From Bradyrhizobium sp. 186 (GTDB lineage Bacteria > Pseudomonadota > Alphaproteobacteria > Rhizobiales > Xanthobacteraceae), in the NCBI RefSeq assembly GCF_023101685.1, contig NZ_CP082164.1:930001-994000 (forward strand): a stretch of DNA of 64,000 nt, in the 5' to 3' direction. Of this stretch, positions 56,210 through 64,000 are shown piece after piece (the first letter of the stretch is position 1; each line of letters begins with the position of its first letter). The position numbers and the translations under genes are program-made. Under the pieces are notes generated by a model that searched no databases, was not told the DNA's origin, and was given only the letters and a program-made list of their open reading frames with translations.

Positions 56210-56737
56210 ATGACCGCGCTCCCGATTCGCGTCCCCGTTCGCATCATCGGCATCGACCCCGGCCTGCGCCGCACCGGCTGGGGCGTGATCGAGTCCGAGG
56301 GCAATCGCCTGGTTTACGTCGCCTGCGGTTCGGTGGAACCGCCGGACGGGCTGCCGCTGTCGAGCCGCCTGCTCGCGATCCATGAGGGGCTCGCCGCCGT
56401 GCTGTCCAAACACACGCCGATGGAAGCCGCGGTCGAGCAGACCTTCGTCAACAAGGACGGCGTCGCGACGCTGAAACTGGGCCAGGCCCGCGGCGTCGCC
56501 ATGCTGGCGCCTGCGATGTTTGGAATCACGGTCGCCGAATACGCGCCGAACCAGGTGAAAAAGACGGTGGTCGGCGCCGGCCACGCCGACAAGCACCAGA
56601 TCGCGATGATGCTGAAGATTTTGCTGCCGAAAGCCGAGCCGCCGTCAGCGGACGCCGCCGACGCGCTGGCCATCGCCATCACCCACGCCCATCATCGTCA
56701 GAGCACGGCACTCAGGCTGAAGGTGGTGGGGATATGA
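56210..56737 (+). CDS. ruvC: Crossover junction endodeoxyribonuclease RuvC
   Basis: A 175-residue RuvC. Catalytic acids are visible in [12 protein letters not shown] (Asp), VEQTFVNKD (Glu) and the C-terminal [16 protein letters not shown] (Asp). It resolves Holliday junctions after RuvAB branch migration. Start 56210 ([10 protein letters not shown]) is chosen; an unconserved open frame precedes it. A 145-base gap with a palindrome separates it from ruvA. Confidence 0.95.
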   Translation: MTALPIRVPVRIIGIDPGLRRTGWGVIESEGNRLVYVACGSVEPPDGLPLSSRLLAIHEGLAAVLSKHTPMEAAVEQTFVNKDGVATLKLGQARGVAMLAPAMFGITVAEYAPNQVKKTVVGAGHADKHQIAMMLKILLPKAEPPSADAADALAIAITHAHHRQSTALRLKVVGI

Positions 56738-56758
56738 GCGGGCACCACAAACCGCAGT

Positions 56759-56845
56759 CGTCATGCCCGGGCTTGTCCCGGGCATCCACGGTCTTTCTTG
56801 CTGGCGTCAGAGACGTGGATGGCCGGGACAAGTCCGGCCATGACG
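56759..56845. repeat. CATGCCCGGGCTTGTCCCGGGCAT palindrome between ruvC and ruvA
   Basis: The arms GTCATGCCCGGGCTTGTCC and GGACAAGTCCGGCCATGAC are nearly perfect complements around a 40-base core containing GTGGAT/ATCCAC. A relative occurs at 25334-25458. Confidence 0.7.
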
Positions 56846-56881
56846 AGAGAGAGAAGTGCCTGCTACGGCCGAGGAATTGAG

Positions 56882-57499
56882 ATGATCGGCAAGCTCAAGG
56901 GCCTGATCGATTCTTACGGCGAGGATTACGTGCTCCTCGACGTCGGCGGCGTCGGCTATCAGGTGCATTGCTCGGCGCGCACGCTGCAACATCTGCCGTC
57001 GCCGGGCGACGCCGCCGTGCTGTCGATCGAGACCTATGTCCGCGAGGACCAGATCAAGCTGTTCGGCTTCCGCACCGATCAGGAGCGTGAATGGTTTCGC
57101 CTGCTCCAGACCGTGCAGGGCGTCGGCGCCAAGGTCGCGCTGGCCGTGCTCGGCACGCTCGCGCCGTCCGACCTCGCCAATGCGATCGCGCTGCGCGACA
57201 AGGTCGCGGTGGCGCGCACGCCCGGCGTCGGCCCCAAGGTCGCCGAGCGCATCGTCACCGAGTTGAAGGACAAGGCGCCCGCCTTCGCCAATGTCGATCC
57301 CGCTGTCGTGCATCTTGCCGGCGCCATCGACGACCAGCGCGCGCCACGGCCCGTCGCGGACGCGATCTCTGCGCTCGTCAATCTAGGCTACGGCCAGCCG
57401 CAGGCGGCCGCGGCTATTGCATCCGCATCGCGGAGTGCGGGTGAGAATGCCGAGACGGCGCAGCTTATTCGCCTCGGCTTGAAGGAACTGGCGAAGTGA
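56882..57499 (+). CDS. ruvA: Holliday junction branch migration protein RuvA
   Basis: The 205-residue RuvA begins [16 protein letters not shown] and has the OB-fold domain, the helix-hairpin-helix pair ([18 protein letters not shown] and [20 protein letters not shown] as two short blocks), and a C-terminal RuvB-binding domain with [12 protein letters not shown]. It forms the tetramer that holds the junction. Start 56882 is the family start; the ORF upstream lies inside the repeat. Confidence 0.96.
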   Translation: MIGKLKGLIDSYGEDYVLLDVGGVGYQVHCSARTLQHLPSPGDAAVLSIETYVREDQIKLFGFRTDQEREWFRLLQTVQGVGAKVALAVLGTLAPSDLANAIALRDKVAVARTPGVGPKVAERIVTELKDKAPAFANVDPAVVHLAGAIDDQRAPRPVADAISALVNLGYGQPQAAAAIASASRSAGENAETAQLIRLGLKELAK

Positions 57500-57551
57500 G
57501 GGCGTTAATGGTCAGGCTATTCTTCGCTCTGGCGGCGCGCACATCTGCGCT

Positions 57552-57668
57552 CCCTCCCCCCTTGCGGGGGAGGGCTGGGGAGGGGGGTAGCCCCGGGCTC
57601 CGGCGTGCGTGGCTTACCCCCCTCGCGGATCGCCTGCGGCGATCCGACCTCCCCCGCAAGGGGGGAGG
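57552..57668. repeat. CCCTCCCCCCTTGCGGGGGAGGG palindromic unit between ruvA and ruvB
   Basis: CTCCCCCCTTGCGGGGGAGG and CCTCCCCCGCAAGGGGGGAGG form the two ends, with GATCGCCTGCGGCGATC in the middle. The RuvB start lies 22 bases after it, so it could influence ruvB expression. Confidence 0.7.
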
Positions 57669-57689
57669 TGGCCGCAGAGCTTGTGGCGC

Positions 57690-58739
57690 ATGACCACTCC
57701 CCCCCGCATGGTCACGCCCGAGCGCCGCAGCGATGATGTCGGCGACACCGCGTTGCGGCCGCAGTCGCTGTCCGATTTCGTCGGCCAGCAGCAGGCGCGC
57801 AAGAACCTCTCGATCTTCATCGAGGCGGCGCGCAAGCGCGGCGAGGCGCTGGATCACGTGTTGTTCGTGGGTCCCCCCGGCCTCGGCAAGACCACGCTGG
57901 CGCAGATCGTGGCGAAGGAGCTCGGCGTTGGTTTTCGCGCCACGTCAGGCCCGGTGATCGCCAAGGCCGGCGATCTCGCGGCGCTGCTGACCAATCTCGA
58001 AGAGCGCGACGTGCTGTTCATCGACGAGATCCATCGCCTGAGCCCGGCGGTGGAAGAGGTGCTCTATCCCGCGATGGAGGATTTTCAGCTCGACCTCATC
58101 ATCGGCGAGGGCCCGGCGGCGCGCTCGGTCAAGATCGAGCTTTCGAAATTCACCCTCGTCGGCGCCACCACGCGTGCCGGCCTTCTCACCAATCCGCTGC
58201 GTGACCGTTTCGGCATTCCGATCCGGCTCAACTTCTACACGATCGAGGAGCTGGAAAGCATCGTCACCCGCGGTGCGCGCGTGCTCAATATCGGCATGAG
58301 CGCGGACGGCGCCAACGAGATCGCGCGCCGCGCCCGCGGCACGCCGCGCATCGCCGGACGCCTCCTGCGCCGTGTGCGCGATTTCGCCTCCGCCGCCGAT
58401 GCCACCTCGATCGATCGCAAGATCGCCGATCACGCGCTGAGCGCGCTCGAGGTCGACGCCGCCGGCCTCGACGCCATGGACCGCCGCTACCTCACGACCA
58501 TCGCGATGAACTATGGCGGGGGCCCGGTCGGCGTGGAGACGATGGCGGCCGCGTTATCCGAGCCGCGCGATGCGATCGAGGACATCATCGAGCCCTATCT
58601 GATCCAGTGCGGCTATCTCCAACGCACCCCGCGCGGCCGTCTGCTCACCTCGCACGCCTTCCGCCATCTCAGCATCAGCGAGCCGACGCGGGATGCGGCG
58701 CAATTCGGCCTGTTCGGGACGGACGAGAGCGACGACTGA
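57690..58739 (+). CDS. ruvB: Holliday junction DNA helicase RuvB
   Basis: A 349-residue AAA+ motor with Walker [10 protein letters not shown], Walker [10 protein letters not shown], sensor 1 [10 protein letters not shown], the arginine-finger region NPLRDRFGI, and a C-terminal winged helix ending [10 protein letters not shown]. It drives branch migration of RuvA-bound junctions. Start 57690 ([11 protein letters not shown]) fits the family; the open frame upstream is repeat sequence. Confidence 0.97.
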   Translation: MTTPPRMVTPERRSDDVGDTALRPQSLSDFVGQQQARKNLSIFIEAARKRGEALDHVLFVGPPGLGKTTLAQIVAKELGVGFRATSGPVIAKAGDLAALLTNLEERDVLFIDEIHRLSPAVEEVLYPAMEDFQLDLIIGEGPAARSVKIELSKFTLVGATTRAGLLTNPLRDRFGIPIRLNFYTIEELESIVTRGARVLNIGMSADGANEIARRARGTPRIAGRLLRRVRDFASAADATSIDRKIADHALSALEVDAAGLDAMDRRYLTTIAMNYGGGPVGVETMAAALSEPRDAIEDIIEPYLIQCGYLQRTPRGRLLTSHAFRHLSISEPTRDAAQFGLFGTDESDD

Positions 58740-58868
58740 TCTGCGCGAATGCAAAGTGCTCCGGTTCTCATGAATTTCCGGTAATCTCGTGCAGATTGTC
58801 TGCACAAGCGCACCCCAATTCCGCTCCAATCGGGCCGCATCACGGAAGCGCATCACGATCGGGCTTCC

Positions 58869-59789
58869 ATGATCACTCGCCGTCATCTCATCCGTTCCAT
58901 CGGCGGTCTGTCCGCCCTCGGCATCTCGACCGCGGCCTATGGCGTCGGTGTCGAGCCGGTGCTGCGGCTTCGCGTTACCCGCTATCATCCGACCCCACGG
59001 CAATGGCCCGCGGACTTTCCGCTGAAGATCGCCGTGATCGCCGACATCCATGCGTGCGATCCCTGGATGCCGCTGGAGCGGATCGAGGCGATCGTCGAGC
59101 GCACCAACGCGTTGAACGCCGACCTCATCGTGTTGCTCGGCGATTACGTCGCCGGTCTGCACCAGGTCACGCGTATCATTCCGTCGAACGAATGGGCCAA
59201 GGTGCTGGCCGGCCTCAAGGCGCCGCTCGGCGTCCATGCCGTGATGGGCAATCACGACTATTGGGACGATACGACGGTGCAGCAGGCAGGGCACGGGACG
59301 ACGATCGCGCATCGTGCGCTGGAGGCGGCGGGCATTCCCGTCTACGAGAACGACGTCGTGCGCCTCACCAAGGACGGCCGCCCGTTCTGGCTCGCCGGCC
59401 TCGGCGATCAGCTCGCTTTTCTGCCGGCACGGCGCTTCCGGAGCACGGGGCGCTTCGGTGCCGACGATCTCACCACGACGCTCGCAAAGGTCACCGACGA
59501 TGCGCCGGTGATCCTGCTCGCGCATGAGCCCAACATCGCACCGCGGGTGCCCGCGCGCGTCGCGCTGCAACTGTCCGGTCATACCCATGGCGGCCAGATC
59601 CGCCTGCTCGGCTGGTCGCCGGCTGTTCCGCCGCAGCATGGCCTGCGGCTCGCCTATGGCCATTTCCGGCTGAAATGCGACGTCATCATCTCCGGTGGCC
59701 TCGGTTGCAGCATCATTCCGGTCCGCGTCGGCGTGCCGCCGGAGATCGTCGAGGTGACGCTGGGGCGGACGGGACCGGTTGTGTCCTAG
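58869..59789 (+). CDS. Exported calcineurin-like metallophosphoesterase
   Basis: The 306-residue protein has a twin-arginine-like N-terminus (MITRRHLIRSIGG) and a hydrophobic segment. The metallophosphoesterase motifs are complete and in order: ADIHACD, LLGDYVAG, MGNHDYW, LAHEP and GHTHGGQI. It resembles the YkuE/UDP-diacylglucosamine-pyrophosphatase-like group often annotated as phosphodiesterase YaeI; the substrate is unknown. It is not obviously in an operon with ruvB, which ends 129 bases upstream. Confidence 0.88.
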   Translation: MITRRHLIRSIGGLSALGISTAAYGVGVEPVLRLRVTRYHPTPRQWPADFPLKIAVIADIHACDPWMPLERIEAIVERTNALNADLIVLLGDYVAGLHQVTRIIPSNEWAKVLAGLKAPLGVHAVMGNHDYWDDTTVQQAGHGTTIAHRALEAAGIPVYENDVVRLTKDGRPFWLAGLGDQLAFLPARRFRSTGRFGADDLTTTLAKVTDDAPVILLAHEPNIAPRVPARVALQLSGHTHGGQIRLLGWSPAVPPQHGLRLAYGHFRLKCDVIISGGLGCSIIPVRVGVPPEIVEVTLGRTGPVVS

Positions 59790-59847
59790 CGGTCGAATTT
59801 CGAGCAAGCATCTGGGCACAGGCTTAGGGCTGCGCTATATTGACCCA

Positions 59848-60057
59848 ATGAATTCCGCCATCGAGAAAGCTGTCGAAGCTCTTGAGCTGCTGCCTGAGGA
59901 AATGCAGGAGTCAGCGGCTGATTACCTGTTGTCCCAAGCCAAAAAGTTCCGAGCGCTCAAAGACGCGATCGACGAAGGGATGGCGGACGTAGAGGCCGGA
60001 CGTGTGGTCCCGTGGGACCTCGACGAATTCCTCAGGCAAACCCGGGCGAAGCGATAG
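59848..60057 (+). CDS. Antitoxin of a ParE-type toxin-antitoxin pair
   Basis: The 69-residue protein has two helical parts: EKAVEALELLPEEMQESAADYLLSQ (residues 5-29, not given in full elsewhere) and DEGMADVEAGRVVPWDLDEFL, the kind of tail that binds RelE/ParE toxins. The DNA-binding N-terminus is not clearly ribbon-helix-helix. It lies 8 bases before the toxin gene. The call rests on the tail and on the neighbour. Confidence 0.7.
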   Translation: MNSAIEKAVEALELLPEEMQESAADYLLSQAKKFRALKDAIDEGMADVEAGRVVPWDLDEFLRQTRAKR

Positions 60058-60065
60058 AGGTTAGC

Positions 60066-60356
60066 GTGCAGGTCGTTCTGTCCTTGCGCGCTCGCACAGA
60101 CCTTCTCGATATCCACTCATATCTCGCTGAGCGCAGTCCGACTGCAGCGGATCGGTTGGCTGCAAGGTTCTCGGAGAGGTTCGATGAGCTTCGGAAGTTT
60201 CCCTTCATAGGGCCGGATCGCAGTGAATTGAGGGCGTCACTTCGAGGTTTGTCTGTTGACGGTTACACTGCCTTTTACCTCGTCGAGGCTGATCGCATAA
60301 TCATTGTGCGAGTTTTGGATGGACGGCGGGATATAGAGCGAGAGTTTTCGAAATGA
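60066..60356 (+). CDS. RelE/ParE-family toxin
   Basis: A 96-residue ParE-like protein: SLRARTDLLDIHSYLAER, RLAARFSERFDELRKFPFIG, LRGLSVDGYTAFYLVEADRIIIVRVLDGRRD, each cut here into recognisable blocks (DLLDIHSYL, FDELRKFPFIG, RVLDGRRD). ParE-type toxins poison gyrase. The start is GTG 60066; a longer frame from 60012 would overlap the antitoxin. The stop codon overlaps the ATG of the interrupted ybgC by 4 bases. Confidence 0.85.
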   Translation: MQVVLSLRARTDLLDIHSYLAERSPTAADRLAARFSERFDELRKFPFIGPDRSELRASLRGLSVDGYTAFYLVEADRIIIVRVLDGRRDIEREFSK

Positions 60357-60454
60357 CTGCCCATCTCGACGGCGAGATCCGCGACGGCCGCCACCATATG
60401 CAGGTCCGCGTCTATTACGAGGACACGGATTTCTCTGACTTGCCATTATCGTAG
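60353..60454 (+). pseudogene. ybgC: N-terminal fragment of ybgC (tol-pal acyl-CoA thioesterase), cut by the integrative element
   Basis: The frame from ATG 60353 encodes GRHHMQVRVYYEDTDFS, the hotdog thioesterase start with the catalytic Asp in YYEDTD, and should continue GIVYHANYL. Instead the codons after TCT read DLPLS and stop at 60454. About 28 of the usual ~145 codons remain. The place, after ruvB and before the tol genes, is the normal chromosomal context for ybgC. Loss of the gene here would affect the downstream tol-pal genes unless the right junction restores expression. Confidence 0.8.
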
Positions 60455-62118
60455 TATGCAAACATGCCAATTTCTTCTGCCTTGCGGCGGTTTTCGGGGA
60501 AAAGCTTCTTGCCGAAAAGGGCGGCACTGTTCAGGTATGGCGTATATTCGTAGGGCATCCGCTTGCGGCCGGGATGCACCACAATGCAGTCGATCAAATT
60601 GCGGAAGGCGACGCGGGTTTCGATCGCTTTCGGATTGATCTTCAGCGCGCTGACGAGTTTCTTCACCTCCGAACGGTAGAGTTCGCCGAACTTCGGATGG
60701 TCGAACGGGATCACATTCTCGCTGCCATTGCCCAGCAGCCGCAAGCGCGCATCCACATTCTCCCGCTCTAGATCGCACTCATCGATACGCTTAAGCAGCT
60801 CATCCGGTTTACGACGACTGTTTGCGATCGCATATGACAGGCGCTCTATCTCGGTAGTCAGTACTCGCCGTCGACGCTCCAGGTTGTCGCGTTCACTACC
60901 TTTTTTTCGGTCTTTCTTGCGTTCCTCCTGCCAAGCACCCATCGCTTCTTCAATGGCTTTTGGCGAAAGCAATTTCGCATCGATCTTGATGGAAACATCC
61001 TCAAGTAGAACGTCCATGTCAAAGCTTCGGGTGTGCTCGCAGGTGCCTCGCTGATGCGCGTTGGCGCATGCCGCACGCGGCGCGCCGTTCCGAGACGATT
61101 GTGCAATTCGCATATGGCCGTTGCAAACGCCGCAGCGGAGTACGCCGGCAAGCGGGTGCTCATTGTTACGCGGGATCAGCGGGCGACGCTGCGGTTTACC
61201 CGTTGGTCCGAACATATGGATGGCGCGCGCGCTGCGCACTTTCTGCACCGTATCCCAGAGTTCTTGCGGAATGATTCGCAGCTCGGGATTCTTGACCAAA
61301 ATGTGGCGTTCTTCCGGATTGCGGCGCTTCTGCTTCTTCTGTGTCTCCGGGTTCAGAATTGTTGAGCGAACATTCCAATGAATTTCGCCGATGTACAACT
61401 CGTTGCCGAGAATTCCGCGACCATGACGACCACCAGTTATGCACTGATGATTCCAAGTGGAACGGCCAGCCTTGTTCTTGTGACGGGTGGCACCGGGCGA
61501 GTGCACGCCTTCGTGGGTAAGATCGGCGGCAATCTCTCGGGTTGAACGGCCCGAAGCATATTCTTTGAAAATGCGGAGTACGATCTTCGCTTCGTTCTTG
61601 TCGATCAAGCGCTCACCGGGCGCGCCAGGCTTCAGCCGATAACCGTACGCATACGCGCCGGGAATTTTTCCGTTGGCGACGGCGTTGTCGTGCCCGCGCC
61701 GAACTTTGTCAGCAAGCTGCGGCTTGTAGATCGTGTTGTAGAGACTCGCGATGCTGATATCGGTGGCCGTCGCGTAAATGCCTTTCTGATCCATTAGGTC
61801 AACGCCGTTGAACTCGAAGACCTGTTTTAGGCGCTGGATCGTTGCGGGATCGCGCGACAGCCGATCAAAGTGCTCAACGACGACCACGTCAAAGTCGTGA
61901 TTTCGCACGCCGTTGAGAAGTCGCTGATAGCCATCACGCGCCTCTTCGGTAAGGCCAGACTTTGCGGCGTCAACGAATTCACCGATCACGTCCAGGTTGT
62001 TGCGTTCGGCGATCTTTCGGCAAAGCAATAGCTGACCGTCAATCGAGGTCGCCTTTTGCATGTCGCTGGAATAACGGGCGTATAGCACGGCCCTCTTTTT
62101 CGGTGACACTATCGTCAT
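60415..62118 (-). CDS. Large serine recombinase (site-specific integrase)
   Basis: The 567-residue protein starts with a resolvase catalytic domain: ARYSSDMQKATSIDGQ with the nucleophilic Ser in YARYSS (residue 17 or 18), then FDRLSRDP. A recombinase domain and zinc-ribbon follow (CGVCNGHM, then CANAHQRGTC, four Cys). A coiled-coil stretch lies near 390-470. The gene points at the left junction, and its last codons (Glu-Lys-Ser-Val-Ser-Ser plus TAA) are complementary to ybgC sequence, so the C-terminus depends on where the element is inserted. It is coupled to the small gene upstream by an ATGA overlap. Confidence 0.9.
   Translation of the reverse strand: MTIVSPKKRAVLYARYSSDMQKATSIDGQLLLCRKIAERNNLDVIGEFVDAAKSGLTEEARDGYQRLLNGVRNHDFDVVVVEHFDRLSRDPATIQRLKQVFEFNGVDLMDQKGIYATATDISIASLYNTIYKPQLADKVRRGHDNAVANGKIPGAYAYGYRLKPGAPGERLIDKNEAKIVLRIFKEYASGRSTREIAADLTHEGVHSPGATRHKNKAGRSTWNHQCITGGRHGRGILGNELYIGEIHWNVRSTILNPETQKKQKRRNPEERHILVKNPELRIIPQELWDTVQKVRSARAIHMFGPTGKPQRRPLIPRNNEHPLAGVLRCGVCNGHMRIAQSSRNGAPRAACANAHQRGTCEHTRSFDMDVLLEDVSIKIDAKLLSPKAIEEAMGAWQEERKKDRKKGSERDNLERRRRVLTTEIERLSYAIANSRRKPDELLKRIDECDLERENVDARLRLLGNGSENVIPFDHPKFGELYRSEVKKLVSALKINPKAIETRVAFRNLIDCIVVHPGRKRMPYEYTPYLNSAALFGKKLFPENRRKAEEIGMFAYYDNGKSEKSVSS
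60425..60437. other. Left attachment junction (attL) of an integrative element
   Basis: YbgC homology stops within this 13-base stretch (codons for Asp-Phe-Ser, GAT TTC TCT), and element sequence follows. The exact crossover dinucleotide cannot be fixed without the right junction. The recombinase gene reads across it. Confidence 0.6.
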
Positions 62119-62303
62119 GCCGTTCCCTTATCTCGGTGTTCCAAATCGGCTTTTTCGTCCCGTGCAATTTGTCGTCCGATGGAGCGCGCCAACTCGAGCC
62201 AGACTTCCTCATTGTCGGGATTGTCCCAGCTCTGAGGGTGCGAAGGGGCAAGCGGTCGGATGATCGCTTTTTGTCTCGGATGCGATCGCGTCCCGTTACG
62301 CAT
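62115..62303 (-). CDS. Small protein coupled to the serine recombinase
   Basis: A 62-residue frame starting MRNGTRSHPRQ and containing DNEEVWLELARSIGRQIARDE, a charged helix. Its stop overlaps the recombinase start by 4 bases (ATGA), which suggests translational coupling, and similar small partners precede serine recombinases in other rhizobial elements as I recall. It could be a directionality factor or accessory protein; no domain is recognised. The start is uncertain, since the frame is open for 48 more codons. Confidence 0.55.
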   Translation of the reverse strand: MRNGTRSHPRQKAIIRPLAPSHPQSWDNPDNEEVWLELARSIGRQIARDEKADLEHRDKGTA

Positions 62304-62974
62304 TACACAGTAGCGCAGGCGATCGCGTCTGCAAGCATCAATGGCGTAGCGCGCGTGATTTCTCGAAGTTTTTCGGATGCCATCGCATGAACCTGGACGG
62401 AGTAGCTGAATTCTCCTCTCGACAACTTTGACAAACGTCCGCGCCAAGATAAACGCGGTCGCCGCTGCACCGCAAAGTGCGATGTCGCGCGTTTGCGTTG
62501 CGGCTGCATGTTCGTCGTAGCGATGGGAAAACGCGGCGGAAAAAATTACGAAAAAATACTTGCGCTATCGAAACGATTCCGGCCGATCACTTGGAGGGAC
62601 CGATCGCCTCCGTAAACCAAGTGGGCATGCCCGCGCTATGGCTTGCGTTTGAAAGCGCGGCAGCCGCACTCCAGTCTCCTTGCAGGGATGTCTTAGGCCT
62701 GCTCGCTAGCATCTGCACCATCCTCTCGATCCCCGTGATCGCGGCAGAATCTGGGAGCCGGCGCACAGCAAGGAGGCCACCGAAACACGATCCCGAGCGA
62801 CCTAAGGAAAGACCCGTCGAATATCCTTAAGTAAGCTGCCTACCCGCGCCGATCTCTAGCTGGTTCGGCGCGAGGAACTATCTGGCGATTCTGCTGAATC
62901 CGAGTAAAACTTGACAAGCCAACCCATGGGGCGCCCGGTGTCCTCTGTCCGAGGACTGAGGACAGCGCGGAACC
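62304..62974. other. Element interior without a confident gene
   Basis: This 671-base stretch holds one plus-strand frame (62477-62830) with an Arg-rich start, a hydrophobic middle (VLGLLASICTILSIPVIA) and an Arg/Pro/Glu-rich end. It has no ribosome site or family resemblance, so I do not call it. The stretch likely contains promoters for the recombinase on one side and the AbiE-like pair on the other. Confidence 0.4.
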
Positions 62975-63529
62975 ATGAAAAGCCAGGATATTGTCGTCCT
63001 GCTAAAGCTCGTCAGCTTGCAGGATCATGAACACGCAACCGGGACAGACGTCCACCTGGACGGTGAGGACCCGTACTCGGTGAGAGGGCTCGAAGCCTCT
63101 CTCGGAATCAGCAAAACGGAAATCGCGGCCTCGATCAATCGCAGTCTCGCATCCGGCATGGCGATCAAGGACCGCAACACCAACCGTCCAAATCCCAATC
63201 GCAGGAACCTGCGCGATTTTATTGCCCACGGGCTGAAGTTTGTTTTCCCGGCAAAACCAGGTCCGATGCAGCGCGGCGTGCCGACAGCTTTCGCCGCCCC
63301 TGTCCTAAAGGACTCGCTCCACAGCGCTGGCAGCCTGATCCACGTCTGGCCCTATGCGCGCGGCCGCGAGATGGGCGAGTCAATCGAGCCTCTGTTCAAG
63401 ACCGTGCCAGAAGCCGCAGAGAAGGACGATCGCCTTTACGCCTATTTGGCTCTCGTGGACGCGATACGACTCGGTAATCAGCGCGCAGCACACCTCGCCA
63501 GCAATTTGCTTAAGGAGAGGCTAGGATGA
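62975..63529 (+). CDS. Winged-helix protein, probable antitoxin of an AbiE-like pair
   Basis: The 184-residue protein has an N-terminal helix-turn-helix/winged-helix part (SVRGLEASLGISKTEIAASINRSL, residues 35-58, then a wing with NPNRRNLRDF). A middle LKFVFPAKPG segment follows, then a C-terminal helical region with DRLYAYLALVDAIRLGN. This matches the regulator that precedes nucleotidyltransferase toxins in type IV (AbiE-like) systems in general plan, although the sequence is not an obvious AbiEi. The stop overlaps the next start by 4 bases. Confidence 0.65.
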   Translation: MKSQDIVVLLKLVSLQDHEHATGTDVHLDGEDPYSVRGLEASLGISKTEIAASINRSLASGMAIKDRNTNRPNPNRRNLRDFIAHGLKFVFPAKPGPMQRGVPTAFAAPVLKDSLHSAGSLIHVWPYARGREMGESIEPLFKTVPEAAEKDDRLYAYLALVDAIRLGNQRAAHLASNLLKERLG

Positions 63530-64000
63530 CGATTCAAAGCCGTCTCAAGGAAATGCTGAAGACAGTTGCCGTCGCGCTCGGCGATCAACTTCTTGCGCGA
63601 TTGGTCTTTGTGGGCGGCTGCACAACGGCTCTCTATATAATGGATCCGGTCACGCTTGAGGGAGTAAGAGCCACAGATGATGTCGACCTGAATGTGGATC
63701 TGGCCGGCTTCCCGGAGTGGGCAAAGTTACTGGAGCAACTTCGCAAGCAGGGCTTCTCCGAGGCAGTCGACGACAATGTCATATGCCGGATGAAGCTTGG
63801 CGAGCTCAAGGTCGACTTTATGCCGGACGACGAGGAGATCCTCGGCTTCAGCAATCGTTGGTACGCAAAGGGGATCGAAACAGCCGTTGAGACGTCACCG
63901 GATGAAAACATCACGATCCGGCATCTCGCCCCGCCCATGTTCATCGCAACGAAGCTGGAGGCTTATCGCGGCAGAGGTGGCGGCGACCTTATCGGCAGCC
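63526..64000 (+). CDS. Nucleotidyltransferase (AbiEii-like), cut by the window end
   Basis: The first 158 residues show a polymerase-beta-type nucleotidyltransferase: LVFVGGCTTALYI with the Gly-Gly motif, and TDDVDLNVDLAGFPE with the metal-binding Asp-x-Asp. KVDFMPDDEE supplies the third acid, and APPMFIATKLEAYRGRG is the AbiEii-type segment that follows. AbiEii toxins transfer nucleotides to targets such as tRNA. It is coupled to the winged-helix gene. The frame is open at base 64000. Confidence 0.75.
   Translation, partial: MTIQSRLKEMLKTVAVALGDQLLARLVFVGGCTTALYIMDPVTLEGVRATDDVDLNVDLAGFPEWAKLLEQLRKQGFSEAVDDNVICRMKLGELKVDFMPDDEEILGFSNRWYAKGIETAVETSPDENITIRHLAPPMFIATKLEAYRGRGGGDLIGS

Noticed and set aside
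62477..62830. 117-residue frame inside the element
   Set aside because: It has an Arg-rich start, no ribosome site, and no recognisable domain; I could not support it as a gene.

Overview
The window looks like the chromosome of a Bradyrhizobium-type alphaproteobacterium (Nitrobacteraceae). Reading for this: high-GC codon use, alphaproteobacterial gene families (RcdA/DUF1465, DUF1192, DUF4164, DUF459, YqgE), the Calvin/gluconeogenic order transketolase-gap-pgk-aldolase, and many short intergenic palindromes of the type common in this genus. Assignment is from gene content only; no database was searched.

Layout. 0-17.5 kb: polysaccharide-flippase-like protein, DsbD-N-like protein, YqgE, a TfdA/TauD-type dioxygenase, two SDRs, a CsbD-like stress protein, a DUF459 protein, a lytic transglycosylase with peptidoglycan-binding tail, GalU, two c-di-GMP proteins and a quinone oxidoreductase. 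17.5-21 kb: a candidate small RNA with a strong terminator, rcdA, rpmE and an MsbA-type ABC exporter. 21-24.9 kb: a block of unfamiliar genes with different base use. It encodes a lipoprotein, a 54-residue Lys/Arg-rich protein, a zincin-like protein and a membrane-anchored protein; two of them end in the same DPLPGxDPFEL peptide. 24.9-34.5 kb: GNAT, a MotA/OmpA-type pair, a frameshifted CFA-synthase-like methyltransferase, an RND efflux adaptor and pump, and an inositol monophosphatase. 34.5-43.2 kb: a Sel1-repeat protein, a ThiE-like protein, class I and class II fructose-bisphosphate aldolases, pgk, gap and tkt, all on the minus strand. 43.2-47.1 kb: DUF4164, zapA, a substrate-binding protein, a candidate 6S RNA, 5-formyl-THF cyclo-ligase and a YmdB-like phosphoesterase. 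47.3-55 kb: a three-gene molybdenum hydroxylase (2Fe-2S, Mo-pterin, triheme cytochrome c) and two soluble chemoreceptors, one frameshifted. 55.2-58.7 kb: yebC, ruvC, ruvA, ruvB. 58.9-60.4 kb: a phosphoesterase and a ParE-type toxin-antitoxin pair.

At 60.43 kb the ordinary chromosome stops. The start of ybgC (tol-pal thioesterase) is interrupted after about 28 codons by the left end of an integrative element. The element's large serine recombinase points back at the junction, and its last codons and stop lie in ybgC sequence. The element runs off the right edge and carries a winged-helix/nucleotidyltransferase pair resembling AbiE-type systems.

The most novel-looking items are the DPLPGxDPFEL-tailed gene cluster, the ybgC-targeting serine-recombinase element, and the two candidate regulatory RNAs. 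Two genes (methyltransferase, chemoreceptor) each look one base short; these may be real mutations or assembly errors.
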